A stretch of 64,000 bases of DNA from Manihot esculenta (GCF_001659605.2 NC_035164.2:17516000-17579999); one strand, 5' to 3'; counted from the first letter of the stretch, positions 32,469 through 45,472 are shown. A program made the numbers and translations. Notes: generated from the sequence alone by a model not told the origin.

Positions 32469-35400
32469 TCAGCAGTCTTGGGAAGGGGGATCCAAGGGAA
32501 CCTCCTCCACAACATGGACAGTAAAACTTTCATAGAATCTCTTCAAACGATGCCCATTAACTTTGAAAACTTTGCTTGTTTGTGGGCTTCTAATGTCAAC
32601 AGCTCCATGTGGATAAACATGCTCAACCAAAAATGGCCCAATCCACCTAGACCGAAGCTTTCCAGGGAATAATTTGAACCTGGAATCAAAGAGCAAAACC
32701 TTATCACCAACCTGGAAGTGTTTTCTGGAGATGTTCTTGTCATGGAAAGCTTTGGTCCTTGCTTTATAATCCCATGAAGCTTCATATGCATCACGCCTAA
32801 TCTCTTCAAGCTCTTGAATCTGCAGTTTTCTGTGAACTCCAGCCTCTTTTACATCAAGATTGCAGCTCTTCACAGCCCAATAGGCTTTGTGTTCAAGTTC
32901 CACAGGTAGGTGGCATGCTTTCCCATAAATCAGCCTATATGGAGACATCCCAATTGGAGTTTTATATGCTGTTCTATATGCCCATAAGGCATCATTGAGG
33001 CGTATACTCCAGTCCTTGCGATTTGGGCAGACTGTTTTCTCTAAGATTGACTTGATCTCCCTGTTTGATACTTCAGCCAGCCCATTTGTTTGAGGATGAT
33101 AGGTGGTAGAGGTTCTATGGATGACATGGTGCTTCTTTAGGAGAGTTTCTACCACCTTGTTGCAAAAATGGGTGCCTCGGTCACTGATTATTGCCTTGGG
33201 CAGTCCAAATCTTGAGAAAATGTGGGACTTTACAAAATCACACACTGTTTTGGCATCATCAGCTCTTGTTGCTTTGGCCTCAATCCACTTGGACACATAA
33301 TCCACAGCAAGAAGTATGTAGGTGTTGCCAAAGGAAGGTGGGAATGGTCCCATGAAGTCAATGCCCCATATGTCAAAGATTTCACATACCATGATGGGTG
33401 CTTGAGGCATTTCACTTCTTTTGCCAAGGTTTCCTGTTTGTTGGCATCTTGCACATGACCTACAAAATAAATAAGCATCTCTAAATATGTTAGGCCAAAA
33501 TAATCCACTTTCAAGGACTTTCAAGGCTGTCTTTCGTGGCCCAAAGTGACCTCCACAGCTGTAGGAGTGGCAGAAAGTTAGGACAGAAGTGATCTCATGG
33601 TTTGGGATGCATCTCCTTATGACTTGGTCTGCACAATGCTTCCATAGGTAGGGCTCATCCCACACATAATACCTTGCCTCTTTCTTGATCTTGTCTCTTA
33701 TGTGTTTGGGCAAATCAGTAGGCAAATCACCTATAGCAAGGAAATTGACAATATCAGCATACCATGGTTCCTCTTCTTGGACAGCAAAGAGGTGCTCATC
33801 AGGGAAGGTCTCATTGATGGGGCATGTCTCCATCTCAGTCAGAATTCTGCTGAGGTGATCAGCTACAAGGTTCTCCTTGCCTTTCTTGTCACGGATTTCC
33901 AAATCAAACTCTTGTAACAGCAGTATCCATCTCACCAGCCTAGGTTTGGACTCCTTTTTCTTGATTAAGTACCTTAGTGCAGCATGATCTGAGTATATAA
34001 TCACCTTTGTCCCAAGTAGGTAGGGTCTAAACTTCTCCAATGCAAACACAACAGCCAGCAATTCTTTTTCTGTGGTGGAATAGTTGCATTGTGCAGCATC
34101 TAGGGTGCGTGAGGCATAGTGAATAACATGAGGAGAGTTACCTATACGCTGTCCCAATACTGCACCTACAGCAAAGTTGCTGGCATCACACATTATCTCA
34201 AATGGAAGGTTCCAATCAGGTGGCTGGATGACTGGGGCAGAAATTAGGAGTGATTTGATCAGATCAAAGGCTGATTTGCAGCTGTCATCAAAGTTGAAGG
34301 GTACATCCTGCTGTAACAATCTGCAAAGAGGCTGAGTTATTTTAGAAAAATCTTTGATAAACCTCCTGTAAAAACCAGCATGTCCAAGGAATGATCGAAT
34401 CTCCCTAATGCTGGTTGGGTAGGGCAGATTTTTGATGGTGTCAACTTTGGCTTTGTCCACCTCAATCCCTTTTGCTGAAACAATATGGCCTAAGATTAAG
34501 CCATGGCTGACCATGAAGTGGCATTTCTCATAGTTGAGAACCAAGTTTGTCTCCAAACACCTTTGAAGTATCTTCTCTAAGTTGGCTAAGCACTCATGGA
34601 ATGAGTTGCCATATACCGTAAAGTCATCCATGAAGACTTCAATGATCTTCTCTACATAGTCAGAAAAAATACTCATCATGCACCTTTGGAAAGTGGCTGG
34701 TGCATTGCAAAGACCAAAGGGCATCCTCCTGAATGCGAATGTGCCAAATGGGCATGTGAAAGTGGTCTTCTCTTGATCTTCTGGTGCAACTGGGATTTGA
34801 TAAAATCCAGAATATCCATCAAGGAGGCAGTAGTGGCTTTTTCCAGCAAGTCTCTCAAGCATTTGGTCCATGAAGGGCAAGGGAAAATGGTCCTTCCTTG
34901 TGGCTGTGTTGAGCTTCCTGTAGTCCATGCAAACTCTCCACCCATTTTGCACACGAGTGGGTACTAGCTCTCCTTCAGAATTGGGGACAATGGTAATCCC
35001 GGTCTTCTTTGGTACCACATGGATGGGACTCACCCATTTACTGTCAGAAATGGGGTAGATTACCCCAATGTCTAGGAGCTTCACAATCTCCTTCTTTACA
35101 ACCTCCATCATAGGTGGATTCAGCCTTCTTTGTGCCTCACGAACAGGTTTGCATTCATCCTCCATGAGAATCCTATGCATGCATGTTGATGGTGAGATAC
35201 CCTTTATGTCCTCCAATGTCCACCCAATTGCCTTCTTGTGTTTTCTCAACACATCCAGGAGCTTTTCCTCTTCTTCTTGACTGAGCTGGTTGGAAATGAT
35301 TGCTGGAAGTGTATTTCCAGCTCCCAAGTAGGCATATTTGAGGTGGCTAGGCAAGGGTTTCAGTTCTGGTGCATTCTCTGTCTGCTGGTTTTCTGTCTGT

Positions 35401-38036
35401 ATACTGTCTGATTTGAGCTGTGATTTGAGCAGATTTTTGGGCAAATCACTGGGCAAATCACTCATACCCAGCAAGTCACAGCAGTCTGCTGTTCTGTCTG
35501 TTTCAGAGATGTTGCTGTCCACCTCTTCCCTCCTGCAAAGATCTTCATAAAGTAAGTTTTCTTGATCAAAATCAAAAACTTCTTGGCTTAAATCATCAAT
35601 AACATCAAGGCCATAAACAGGAGAAACATCATTGGGAAATTTCATGACATCATAAACATTAAATTTGATAACTTCCCCTTCAAACTCCATAGTCAATGTG
35701 CCATCATGCACATCAATTTTTGTTCTTGCTGTGCTCAAGAATGGTCTCCCAAGTAGGATATCAGATGTAGTGTTGCTCTTGTCTTCCTCCATGTCAATAA
35801 CATAAAAATCTGCTGGAAAGACTAATTGGTCCACTTGCACTAACACATCTTCTAGCACTCCCTTAGGGTAGACAATGGATCGATCAGCTAATTGGATCAC
35901 AATGCTAGTGCCTTTGAGTGTACCTGCATTTAACAAGTTAAAAATAGACAGAGGCATGACATTTATTGAAGCTCCAAGGTCACACATGGCCTTCTTTATT
36001 CCCACATTGCCTATTTTGCATGAAACTGCAAACATTCCTCTATCTTTGCATTTGACTGGTAGTTTCCTTTGGATGACAGCTGAAACACACTCCCCCACAC
36101 TTACCTTCTCACGTTCAGCAAGTTTCCTTCGGTTGGTGCATAGCTCTTTGAGAAATTTGGCATACCTTGGAATTTGCTTCACAGCATCAAGTAGAGGAAT
36201 GTTAATTTCCACTTTGCGGAGTGTCTCCAATATCTCTTTTTCCTCTTTCTCCTTTTGGGACCTTGCAAATCTCTTTGGGAAGGGAGGAGGTACCTTGAAT
36301 TTCTCCATAGGTTGCTGTTTCTGCCTTTGACTTGATTCTGCCTGGTCTGTTGATTTGGGCAAATCACTTTCTGCCTTCTCTGGAGAATTGGGCAAACCAC
36401 TGCTGGACAGCTTAGTTTGCCCAGCGATCGGGTCAGTTCCTACGAGTAAACTGGGCAAATCACTGCCCTGATCACTTTCTGGCAGAATTTCTTCCATGGT
36501 CTGTTTTTGCAATTTTTCAGCCCTATTGTCTTGCAACTCCTTTCCACTCCTCAATGTGATGGAACTAGCATTTTGCCTTGGATTTATCTCAGTTTGGGAA
36601 GGTAGCTTTCCTTGTGATTCAATTTTGTTTAAGGATGAAGCCATTTGCCCCATTTGTTTCTCAAGATTCTGCACAGTATTTGCCAAATTTTTCACAATCT
36701 CTTCAAGGGATGCATTAGAATTTTGAGGTGCAACTTGAGCTTGGTTCCTTTGCTGGTAACTTGGATATTGCTGTCCCCTTGCATAACTGAAATTTGGATG
36801 GTCCCTCCAACCTGGATTGTAAGTATTTGCATAGGGATCATACCTTCTTTGCCCATTAAAGCCTCCAACCGCATTGACTTGCTGGTCCTCCTCTTGAAGG
36901 GAAGGACATAGATCAGTTGGGTGGTTGTTGGCACATATTCCACAAGTCTTGGGCTGCTGAATTTGCTGGACTTGTTGGGTTTGACTCACAACAAGGCTAC
37001 GGACAGCATTGGTGAGTTCAGAAAGTTGGGATGATAAAATGGAATTACTCACCTCATTCACATTCCTTGTTGGCAGCTCTTGATCTCCAAATTGCTGAGA
37101 AGCTGCGGCCATGGTGGAAATTAAGTCCCTCATCTCTCGAGGTGATTTTCTCTCAGTTGATCCTCCACAGGCTGCATCAATAAACTTTCTTTCTGAGGGT
37201 AGTAGACCTCCATAGAAGTACTCAATGAGAGATTGGTCAGAAATATCATGTTGAGGGCAGCTTGTGCATAACTTTTTGAACCTCTCCCAATACTCATACA
37301 AGCCTTCAGAGTGCTTTTGCCTTATGCCACTTATCTCTCGACGGATGCCAATGGCTTTTGAGGTAGGGAAGAATTTTTTCAAGAATGCTCTCACCATATC
37401 AGTCCATGATGTGATGGTTCCGGGTGGTAAGTAGAATAGCCATTCTTTGGCATAGTCGTCAAGGGAAAAAGGGAAGGCTCTAAGTTTGATATCCTCTTCT
37501 GGAATACCTTGGGGTCTCAAGGTTGAGCACACAACGTGGAATGCCTTCAGATGCTTGTGAGGATCTTCATTTTCAAGGCCTCTGAATTTGGGAAGGAGAT
37601 GGATCAGACCTGTTTTTAGCTCAAAAGGTGCTGTCAATGGGGGATATGCAATGCATAAGGGTGCTAGATCTCCTGCTGGTTCAGCTAACTCTCCAAGAGT
37701 TCTCTCCCGTGGCTGAGGTGCTTGGATGGGCATGTTTCTTGCTTGATTTTCAGCTTCTACATGTGCAGCAGGTGGTGCCGCCATTGCTGGATTTTCTGCC
37801 ATGACCAGGAATTCAGTTTCTGGTAAAAATTCTGCTGTAGCAGGTGCGGTGATGGAAGTTTCTGCTGGTGCAGAAATTTCTTCAGCAGGGGCAGTAGGTG
37901 GTCTGTGAGGTGGAGTTGTTGATGAAGATGGTCTTGAGGCTTGGTTCCTCAAATTTGCTTGCTTCCTTAAGCTCTTGGCAGTCTTTTCAATCTCTGGGTC
38001 GTAAAGAAGAGTGTCTTTACGGCCAGACCTGGTCAT
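32469..38036 (-). CDS. gag-pol: Athila-like gag-pol polyprotein, intact
   Basis: 1855 codons in one frame from ATG at 38036. Approximate residues: 146-300 gag capsid ([35 protein letters not shown]); 364-377 knuckle [13 protein letters not shown]; about 684 protease DLGASIN; 1040-1160 RT with [32 protein letters not shown] and catalytic FMDD near 1132; 1275-1390 RNase H ([23 protein letters not shown]); 1493-1536 integrase HHCC finger (CARCQQ); integrase core with [20 protein letters not shown] near 1616 and [18 protein letters not shown]-terminal domain ending [12 protein letters not shown]. No chromodomain. Processed by its own protease; reverse transcription in cytoplasmic particles and integration in the nucleus. 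Gag and pol share one frame without a stop, so the gag:pol ratio must be set some other way. Confidence 0.96.
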   Translation of the reverse strand: MTRSGRKDTLLYDPEIEKTAKSLRKQANLRNQASRPSSSTTPPHRPPTAPAEEISAPAETSITAPATAEFLPETEFLVMAENPAMAAPPAAHVEAENQARNMPIQAPQPRERTLGELAEPAGDLAPLCIAYPPLTAPFELKTGLIHLLPKFRGLENEDPHKHLKAFHVVCSTLRPQGIPEEDIKLRAFPFSLDDYAKEWLFYLPPGTITSWTDMVRAFLKKFFPTSKAIGIRREISGIRQKHSEGLYEYWERFKKLCTSCPQHDISDQSLIEYFYGGLLPSERKFIDAACGGSTERKSPREMRDLISTMAAASQQFGDQELPTRNVNEVSNSILSSQLSELTNAVRSLVVSQTQQVQQIQQPKTCGICANNHPTDLCPSLQEEDQQVNAVGGFNGQRRYDPYANTYNPGWRDHPNFSYARGQQYPSYQQRNQAQVAPQNSNASLEEIVKNLANTVQNLEKQMGQMASSLNKIESQGKLPSQTEINPRQNASSITLRSGKELQDNRAEKLQKQTMEEILPESDQGSDLPSLLVGTDPIAGQTKLSSSGLPNSPEKAESDLPKSTDQAESSQRQKQQPMEKFKVPPPFPKRFARSQKEKEEKEILETLRKVEINIPLLDAVKQIPRYAKFLKELCTNRRKLAEREKVSVGECVSAVIQRKLPVKCKDRGMFAVSCKIGNVGIKKAMCDLGASINVMPLSIFNLLNAGTLKGTSIVIQLADRSIVYPKGVLEDVLVQVDQLVFPADFYVIDMEEDKSNTTSDILLGRPFLSTARTKIDVHDGTLTMEFEGEVIKFNVYDVMKFPNDVSPVYGLDVIDDLSQEVFDFDQENLLYEDLCRREEVDSNISETDRTADCCDLLGMSDLPSDLPKNLLKSQLKSDSIQTENQQTENAPELKPLPSHLKYAYLGAGNTLPAIISNQLSQEEEEKLLDVLRKHKKAIGWTLEDIKGISPSTCMHRILMEDECKPVREAQRRLNPPMMEVVKKEIVKLLDIGVIYPISDSKWVSPIHVVPKKTGITIVPNSEGELVPTRVQNGWRVCMDYRKLNTATRKDHFPLPFMDQMLERLAGKSHYCLLDGYSGFYQIPVAPEDQEKTTFTCPFGTFAFRRMPFGLCNAPATFQRCMMSIFSDYVEKIIEVFMDDFTVYGNSFHECLANLEKILQRCLETNLVLNYEKCHFMVSHGLILGHIVSAKGIEVDKAKVDTIKNLPYPTSIREIRSFLGHAGFYRRFIKDFSKITQPLCRLLQQDVPFNFDDSCKSAFDLIKSLLISAPVIQPPDWNLPFEIMCDASNFAVGAVLGQRIGNSPHVIHYASRTLDAAQCNYSTTEKELLAVVFALEKFRPYLLGTKVIIYSDHAALRYLIKKKESKPRLVRWILLLQEFDLEIRDKKGKENLVADHLSRILTEMETCPINETFPDEHLFAVQEEEPWYADIVNFLAIGDLPTDLPKHIRDKIKKEARYYVWDEPYLWKHCADQVIRRCIPNHEITSVLTFCHSYSCGGHFGPRKTALKVLESGLFWPNIFRDAYLFCRSCARCQQTGNLGKRSEMPQAPIMVCEIFDIWGIDFMGPFPPSFGNTYILLAVDYVSKWIEAKATRADDAKTVCDFVKSHIFSRFGLPKAIISDRGTHFCNKVVETLLKKHHVIHRTSTTYHPQTNGLAEVSNREIKSILEKTVCPNRKDWSIRLNDALWAYRTAYKTPIGMSPYRLIYGKACHLPVELEHKAYWAVKSCNLDVKEAGVHRKLQIQELEEIRRDAYEASWDYKARTKAFHDKNISRKHFQVGDKVLLFDSRFKLFPGKLRSRWIGPFLVEHVYPHGAVDIRSPQTSKVFKVNGHRLKRFYESFTVHVVEEVPLDPPSQDC

Positions 38037-38066
38037 AAAGGGAAAATACGTTAGTTTAAATCAATT

Positions 38067-38083
38067 CCCCGGCAACGGCGCCA
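38067..38083 (-). promoter_or_regulatory. tRNA-Asp primer binding site of the Athila-like element
   Basis: Plus strand ccccggcaacggcgcca, identical to the PBS of element A, 5 bp from the LTR edge. Confidence 0.92.
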
Positions 38084-38088
38084 ATTTT

Positions 38089-39592
38089 TGATAAGCGGTT
38101 GTCGAAGCCGTCAAAAATAAACCTATTAAACAATCAACAATAAACTTGTAGATAGTGGTAATAGGGTCGAACCACAGGGAATTGACACCAATGTTTTTCC
38201 TAATAATGACTAGGTAAATAGCAAATAAATAAAAAAGGGGGGGTTTTGATTTGATGATTAAAATAAAATAGCAAAAGAAAGCAATAATTTAAAGATGAGT
38301 AAATCAATAAGAGAGAGATTCTAGCTGAAGTGTGAGTGTTATTCAGTTTGTTCAGAATTGATCATTGATTTCTTAAAGATTCCTATTTGACTTCAATAAA
38401 TTAGTTTTGGTTGTGGAAAACGCTTCTCACAATCCAAATTCCTCCTTAGTTCTAGTTTGATTAGGAAACGTTCGCTAATCAAACACTAATCAACAAGTTG
38501 CCAAGGAACGTCCTTGGGGCATTGTAGCATCGAACAACTGTTGATTGCATTAAGACTTAGAGAAACCTAATTCTATCCTTGCCAACCGCGTGGTCAAGTT
38601 TAGATTATGCAACCTGATTAAATGTGTATTTGAACAACCTAAGCAATTACGGACCTAAACCATTCAAACAATATCACTTAGCAAATTAGAAGCAATGGGC
38701 CCTTATTGATTCTAAAAGCAAGTAATATTTATAGAAGAGATCAGATTGCATAAATATTGAAACAAACAAGAGTTCAACAATGGAGTATTAAACCTCCCAA
38801 TTCATCACAATTCTGAATATTCACAATTTCAACTAGAAACAAGGAACTTAGCCACTCATGGTGGACTAAATACACAAAAAGATGAAAAGAAAATAAAGAA
38901 GAACAACTGCAGAGTTTCTGGCGAGGGAGAGATGCTGGATGAGGCTGATCAGAAGATGCCTTTGCTGGTTTTGAGGCTCTCCTTTTATAGCTGCAGAATT
39001 TCTCTCCTTCTAGGGTTTTGAAATCCCTCTTTGATTTGGTGTTGGACTCCTCTTTTGATGTTGACTTTAATTGCAATTGGATTTCCTTGGATGAGAAGCT
39101 CTTTCGTGGCTCTTGGATAAGTGCTGGAAGTGATTGGATTGGATTTGGACTTCTGAAAATTCGGATTTCTGTTTGCTGTCCATTTTCCCGCTCTGCTGTA
39201 ATTTTCTGCTGTCAAAGTGATTTGCCCGGCGATTTGACCAGTTTCTTGGGCAAATCACTGGGCAAATCGCTTCTCTGTGAGTCAGTCCTCTATGCCTCTG
39301 CGAGTGATTTGGCCAGTGATCCTCGATTGTCTTGGTCAAATCGCCTGCCCATGTCACTGCTGTCTGTTGCCTCTGGGTATCTGTTTTAGCTTGATCTGGG
39401 CAGTGATTGGAGCAGATTTTTGGGCAAATCACTGGGCAAATCATCCTTTTGCAAATTTTCTGCACTTTTTCTCCCATTTTCCAGATTCTTCCTTTTCTGT
39501 AAAAACAATATAAAAACTATAAATTAAGCTAGAAAATGTGTAAATAATCAATAAAAGAGATAATAAAAATGTGGCTAAATTGTGCTTGATCA
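38089..39592 (-). repeat. 5' LTR of the Athila-like element
   Basis: 1504 bp, essentially identical to the 3' LTR. Provides promoter and polyadenylation signals for the minus-strand genomic RNA. Confidence 0.95.
38983..38989 (-). promoter_or_regulatory. Likely TATA box of the Athila-like 5' LTR
   Basis: Sense CAGCTATAAAAGGAGAGCC, well placed in mid-LTR; the same site is in the 3' LTR (28551-28557). Confidence 0.6.
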
Positions 39593-39950
39593 GCACTCTA
39601 TAGAGAACTAACCTTAAAGCACATCAATCGATACCTTATATGACACCCTAAAATTTCACCAGCCTACAAAGCACCATGTTTTTGCTAATTTCTTATGCAA
39701 TCCCTTTGCACCATCAGCACAAATCATAGATACCTTTCTATTTACAGTACAATCATGAACTCCTACCTCAACATAATTATAATCTAAATTGTTTTCCTTT
39801 ATATTATCTCACATTGTTCCTTGTAATAGTTGATCCACAAATGAGAGCCTTGCAACTATATTAGAGACATTTGATTCCATTCATCTAACTTTCTTCTCAT
39901 TTAGCTAGCCTCTCCATTTGTTGGTTGTTCATCCAGTTCACCGCAGTCAT
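39593..39950 (-). other. Unassigned sequence with a minus-strand coding-like stretch, right side of the Athila-like insertion
   Basis: Minus-strand frame from about 39875 to 39665 reads MESNVSNIVARLSFVDQLLQ, then a TGA, then an open stretch including KVSMICADGAKGLHKKLAKT before a TGA. Together with the open stretch at 27655-27553 across the insertion this could be a decayed host gene fragment or a piece of another transposon. I do not recognise the protein. Confidence 0.3.
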
Positions 39951-40039
39951 GAGACCCCATGAATTCACTTGCTTAATAATTACTAAACTTTTAACAAAGT
40001 ATGTAAATTTAATACAAAAAAAAAAAGAAAAAAAAAAAG

Positions 40040-40480
40040 CTAATGGATCTCATTATTTTAGTAACTTAAGTTATTTATTATACTCATTTGTGTTTTTTCT
40101 TAGATTACGTATAAATAAGTGAGCTTTCTACCATTTTATATACATCAAATGCTTAAAAAATTAAAAGAAAGCTAAAAGAGTTTATAGTCAAGAAAAGGTG
40201 TTTCTTAAGTGAAACTTTGGATTCAACCATTAGTGTAAATTTAATTAGAATCACACGATGAAATTTTTGAGTTATTGTATCTTGTAGGGGATAAGTCAAT
40301 AAAGAAGGTCTGCTACAAGTCAATAAAGAACGTCTGTTATATCATTATATAGTCTTTGCCTACTGTAAAAGGCTTGAATCTCCTTAAAGAGAACGAGGTA
40401 TATGTACCTTAGCCTCATTAATCTTGTTAATATTCTCCTTATTGTGTAATTATCATTTTATTTTATTGTAATTTCACCAA
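40040..40480 (+). repeat. 5' LTR remnant of copia element H
   Basis: AT-rich; shares with 54240-54480 the run gttatttattatac, the TATA-like cgtataaataagtgagctt and a taaaagaaa tail. The 5' boundary is obscured by an A-rich tract (40012-40039). Confidence 0.5.
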
Positions 40481-43400
40481 TAATTTTAAGGAGATTCAAT
40501 TATAGAACCTATCTATGAGAAGGAAATGGAGAATACAGGAGACCTTAACAAGCTCTTCTGTTTCAAAGGAGCCTATTTTAAGAGATGGTAAGGTAAAGTA
40601 CTATTCTATCTCAACGTTTCAAGGTTACATATATACTTATGGAGAAGAATCCAAATAAGATAAATACTTAAGGCATGGATAGGGTTGAACAGTATGAAAA
40701 GTATAAGTATAATTACCATTATTATCTTTTAAATTGTCTTTCTAATCATTTTTTATTACTATGACAATACTTATCCTTCTGCAAAGAATATATGAAAAGT
40801 CTTGTAGTTAAGGTATGATATTGAACAAGATGATGTTAAGAAGTACACTGCGAGTTGTTTTTTCTGATACGAAATGGTAGATGGCAAAGTCCATTGTCGA
40901 ATAAGTATAAGATTTCGAAATGATTCTATGAGAAGTTTGTTCAGAAGGAGTTAATAAGTTCATAGAAAACTTAATCATGCACGAAATTATTAATAAACTC
41001 CTTTCATCATGGAGTGAATTTCAAAAGATGTTAAGGCATGAGCAAAAAGAAATATCTCTTGAAATATTAATTTAATGTATTTGCATAGAAGTGGAGGCAA
41101 AAAGACAAATTACTCCTGTGAAATAAGAGAATCAAGATGATACCATTATGGTAAACTTAATCTCTTCAAATATTTTATAGAAAAATTATTAACCTAAAAG
41201 TTCTTGTTTAAAGCCTTACAAAAATTTTGGTAAAAATAAGAGTAAATATCATAGCGAAAATAACAGTCAAATAAATAAGAACCATGGGCCATTTTTACAA
41301 TATCATAATACATATTTTACATGTGAAAAGAGTGGGCATTTTAATTTCTTAAATTTATAAATTTCGAAAACATGATGCTGATCCTCAAGCTAATGTTTAC
41401 TGAATAGCCATTTGTGGTAATGATTACATATGTTAACATAGTAGAAAGTATATAAGGATGGTGGGCAGACTCCAATGCCAATAGGCATGTCCATTATGAT
41501 AAAAATTGGTTCAAAATGTACATTCTATATAAGCAATAAAAAACTATAATGCTAGAGACTCTCATACAACTAAAGTATTAAGAAATGGAGAGGTTTAGTT
41601 AAAGGGAAAAGTATGAAAAATACCCTATGATTTTATAGATTTTTCACTTTGAGGTATGTGATTTATTTCAGAGTTTGTAGTTCAATTTTGTGCTAAAATA
41701 ATATCTCATGGTATCACTCTGTTAGAAAATAATGCAAATTTCTTAATCCCGTACTAACGTGAAACTCATATTAAGAGTTATTAATTTGACACAAAATTGA
41801 ATTATAGATCTTAAAGTAAATCATAGACTCCAAAATAAAAAACTGATGAAATCATATGATATTTTTTTTATACTTTTCTCTCAATTAAAATTCACTTTTG
41901 AAAAGATGTTTAATGTGCTTTGTACTCTTTTAATGAGAAAAAAATCTAATGTCAGGTTTTCTTTTGAATAAGGCTGGATTCAAACAAGTGATAAAATTTG
42001 AGCAACATCTAAGAGTTTTGCTTGAAATGGCATGTTTAAGTTAAATGTTGAAAATAATAAAGTATATAATAATTTTGTTTACTTACTTTCTTCTTTGAAT
42101 TTTTGGCATGCTTGTTTATGTCATATAAATAATTGATATATTGGTATAATGGGTAACATTAATATATCCATTGAATTACTTAGTTTAATTCACACTGATA
42201 TTTGTAAATTTGAAAGATTATTAACTTTTCGTGGAAATAGATATATTATCACTTTTATTGATAATCATTTTAAATATACTCATGTATATTTAATGAAAAA
42301 TAAAAGGGATGCGCATGATACATTTAAAAACTATCTCTTTAAGGTAAAAATCAGTTTAGTAGAAAATTTAAAAGAATAAAAGTGATAGAGATCATGAGTA
42401 TGAATCCATTGGACTGAACTCATTTGCTTAATACTTGGGAATTATTCATGAAACCATTGTTCCATATTTAAGAGTTTGGGTTGTTTTGTTTATGTTAAAT
42501 TACTACATCCTAAAAGTCTCAAATTGGGAGTTAGAACTGCTACATGTATTTTTCTTTAATATACTTTGACTAGTACTTCCTACTTATTATTAAATATTGA
42601 AAATAATATAATCTTTGAATCTAGAGATGCTATATTTCATGAAGTTAAATTTTCTTTTAATTCAATAACTAGTAGGGTCAAAACATTGTAGAAAATATTT
42701 TAAATTATTCTAGTTCTTCTATTCTTTATTTTCAAAATTAAAAAAACTTTATTTTTGAACTGAGATGGAGTAAAAGAGGCAGAACTAGAAAAGATTTTTT
42801 ATCCTAATTATTGTCCTAATTATTATATATATAATATTTCAATCCTTTTTTTCTATAAGAAGCTTTATCTTTAATTGATGATTTTTATTTTGAAAAGAGA
42901 ATATAAATAATGAATATGATTTATTGATTTCCAATAAACTTGGAAATTGATCAATTTACTATCAAGTTCTAAAACCACGATTTGTAAATGGGTTCTTCAA
43001 AAAAGTTGAAACCCAATGATTTTGTATATAATTATAAAGCTACACTTGTTACAAAAGATTTCAAGCAAAATGATGATATTGATTTTTCTATACATTTCCA
43101 GCAGAGTAACATCAATTTGATTGCTAATTTCAATAATTGCAATGTTTGATTTACATATTTATCAAATAGATGATAAAACTAATATTTTAAGTGAAGATTT
43201 AAATGAAGAAATATATATGATTCTACCATACAGGTTCATAGAGCATGGACAAGAGAACAAAGTATCCAAGCTAACTAAGTGCCTCTATAGCTTAAAGTAG
43301 ACACCAAAATATTACCATGCAAATTTTAATTTTTATGTGACTGAAAATAGTATTAAGCCAAATGAGTCTAATAAGTGTATCTATTATAAATTTTTTGCTC

Positions 43401-43891
43401 TAATATGCATGTGATTAGAGAGACCAAATATATTCTCTGTAACTTATGAAAAACACAAAAATAGATGATGATATTTTTCTTAATTGGTCAAATTATTTTG
43501 AAATTATTGAATAAATTTAATCGTATAAATTGCAAGAATTTTGCAGCTTCTTTTGAATTCAAGTATTCTCTTATTTCCTATTAAAGGCGAGGATGAAATT
43601 ATTAATCAAAATGAATATGCTAGTGTTATTGAAAGTTTATGTTATGTGTTATAGAAATACTAAACAGATTTACAAGCAACCTAGGTAAAGATCATTGGTA
43701 TCTAATAGTGTGTGTAATGAAATATTTAGTAGGTACTAAAAATTATTACTTATAAAAAATATCCTGCAACATTTGAAGATTATTGTGATTCTAATTAGAA
43801 TGCACTATTAGGCTAGTTGGTTCTCTCTCTATCTCAAGTTATATTTCTTTTACTTTGAAAAGTGATGCTATATATTGGAAATTCGAGACAC
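40481..43891 (+). pseudogene. pol: Copia gag-protease-integrase-RT relic
   Basis: Recognisable pieces: gag start-like KLFCFKGAYFKRW (about 40550); a knuckle-like FTCEKSGHFN (41315); protease-like WWADSNANRHVHYDKNWF (41460), in place of the usual DSGA motif; integrase LLSLIHTDICKF and RGNRYIITFIDNHFKYTHVY (42175-42290); a downstream KLGVRTATCIF and ESRDAIFHEVKF segment (42510-42660); RT EEIYMILPYRFIEHGQENKV (43205) followed by CLYSLK; and KYLVGT (43715) before the RNase H start. Riddled with stops. No active site is complete. Confidence 0.8.
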
Positions 43892-44312
43892 TGATATGGA
43901 GTAATTAGTCTTGAACTTTACAGTAGACTTGGACTGGACTTAACTTTTGCTGCCGATGTCCGATAGAGACTCACGATAGCTTTTCGGAAAGGAAATTTCG
44001 AGACGTACGACTTTCAAAAGTGTGACAAGAGCCGTAGGCCCGTCACGAAGTTCGATATGGAAATTCATCGTTTAGGGGGTCAATTTTACATTTTAATTAT
44101 TTTTTTGGATATTTTGGGTATTTTCATAATTTTGCATATTAGGGTTTTATTTCTATTATAAATAGCCTCCATTGGCTATTAGAAACTCACTTTTCAATCT
44201 TTGAGGAATTTTAATAAGACTTTTAGTCTTCTAGCTTATCTTTTCTCTTATTTCGTCTTAGCCAAACGATATTGGTTAAAATTCCTGACGGAGTCTAAAT
44301 AGTCCTTTATCA
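43892..44312 (+). repeat. 5' LTR of element F
   Basis: 421 bp. TATA-like ctattataaatagcctcc around 44153-44170. Ends agtcctttatca just before the PBS. Confidence 0.9.
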
Positions 44313-44315
44313 TAT

Positions 44316-44326
44316 TGGTATCAGAG
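44316..44326 (+). promoter_or_regulatory. tRNA-Met-type primer binding site of element F
   Basis: tggtatcagag starting 3 bp after the 5' LTR end. Confidence 0.85.
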
Positions 44327-44338
44327 AAAAGTTCAACC

Positions 44339-45472
44339 ATGGCAGATAACCAAGAGGTGCGACTTGCTGCGATTGAGGCATCTTTGGTAGAATTGAGGGA
44401 GATGATCGGACAATTGACCTTGCAGCATGGAATCTACCAACCCGCCGCTGCCGCACACCCCCAACTAGTCGCCAATCCTATGGTTGTCAATCCTGTGCCT
44501 GCAAATCCCCAACAGAATTATCAGGAAGGTTACAAGATGAAGGTAAATCTTCAAAACTTTTCTGGTTCGTTAGATGTTGAATCTGTTCTTTATTGACTGG
44601 CAGAGGTTGAACGTTTCTTTGAAGTTATGAATGTGAAAGAGGAGCACAAGGTTCCAATTGTGGCCTATAAGTTAAAAGGGGGTGCAGTAGCCTGGTGGAA
44701 TTTGATTCAAAACGAACGCTATCGGAGGAGGCTGGAGTCCATACGAAACTGGATGTTGATGAAGCAAATGTTTGAATAACGTTTCTTGCCTAGCGATCAT
44801 GCACAAGTTTTGTATAACTGGTATCATGATTGTGTATAGGGAAACCAAAGGGTGGATGAATATACCGAGGAGTTTTTAAGGTTGCAGGCGAGGTGTGAAA
44901 ACTGTGAGAACGAAGCCCAACAGGTTGCTCATTATCAGAGGGGCCTGAATCACGAAATTTGTTGTATGATGGGAGTAGCTGCGATTTTCACCTTGGCAGA
45001 CGCTATTGAGATGGCAAAAAGGTTAGAAGAGCATGTTGATTGGCAGCCACAACAGCAGTACAACCGGAATTTCAATTACAGAAATTTTGGTTCAGCAGGG
45101 ACGCAGCAGTATAGAGGCAATTACAGCGGGCAGCCTTCTAAGGTTGTAAATTTTGGCAACCCTCATAATACCATGGAAGGAAGGAGAGACAATAAGGGAA
45201 AGGCAGTCACCACTACAACAAACAAAGGAGGCAGAACCAATCCTTATCAGAAGCCAATGGCAGACATATGTTACCGATACAGGCAATCTAGTCATCAATC
45301 AAATAATTGTCCAGAACGTAGAGGAGTTAATACTGACCGCCGACAGGTTAATATAGTTGAGCAGGTGGCTGAAACTGACGAGGAAGTGGATGACGATGAC
45401 GGGTCTATTGCTGGTTCTGAAGATGGAGAGGTCACCTATGTGGTGAAGAAAATTTTATGCTCAAAAAAATAG
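44339..45472 (+). pseudogene. gag: Element F gag
   Basis: ATG at 44339 (MADNQEVRLAAIEASLVELR), a coiled-coil-like start, then the capsid domain (VERFFEVMNVKEEHKVPIVA; LKGGAVAWWN) and DEYTEEFLRLQARCENCEN. Stops interrupt at 44595 (TGA), 44777 (TAA) and 44838 (TAG). The zinc knuckle CYRYRQSSHQSNNCPERR has lost its second Cys (Tyr instead). The frame reopens 44852-45472 with an acidic tail (DEEVDDDDGS). Non-functional. Confidence 0.88.

Larger units (their letters stand above)
27657..39592 (-). mobile_element. Complete Athila-like Ty3 retrotransposon, young and coding-intact
   Basis: 11,936 bp flanked by gcact (27652-27656, 39593-39597). LTRs of 1504 bp each (27657-29160 and 38089-39592) differ at only one site that I noticed (ccg versus ctg near 28931/39363). 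PBS for tRNA-Asp (38067-38083) and PPT (29161-29176) are present. Two long uninterrupted ORFs: gag-pol 38036-32469 and a second ORF 31975-30251. The tRNA-Asp PBS, extra ORF after integrase and lack of a chromodomain fit the Athila lineage. It is the only element in the window with apparently intact protein-coding capacity, so it could be autonomous. Confidence 0.95.

Noticed and set aside
39666..39701. Intron-containing host gene interrupted by Athila
   Set aside because: Exons could not be joined convincingly, in-frame stops exist and no family was recognised; left as an unassigned stretch and a low-confidence finding.
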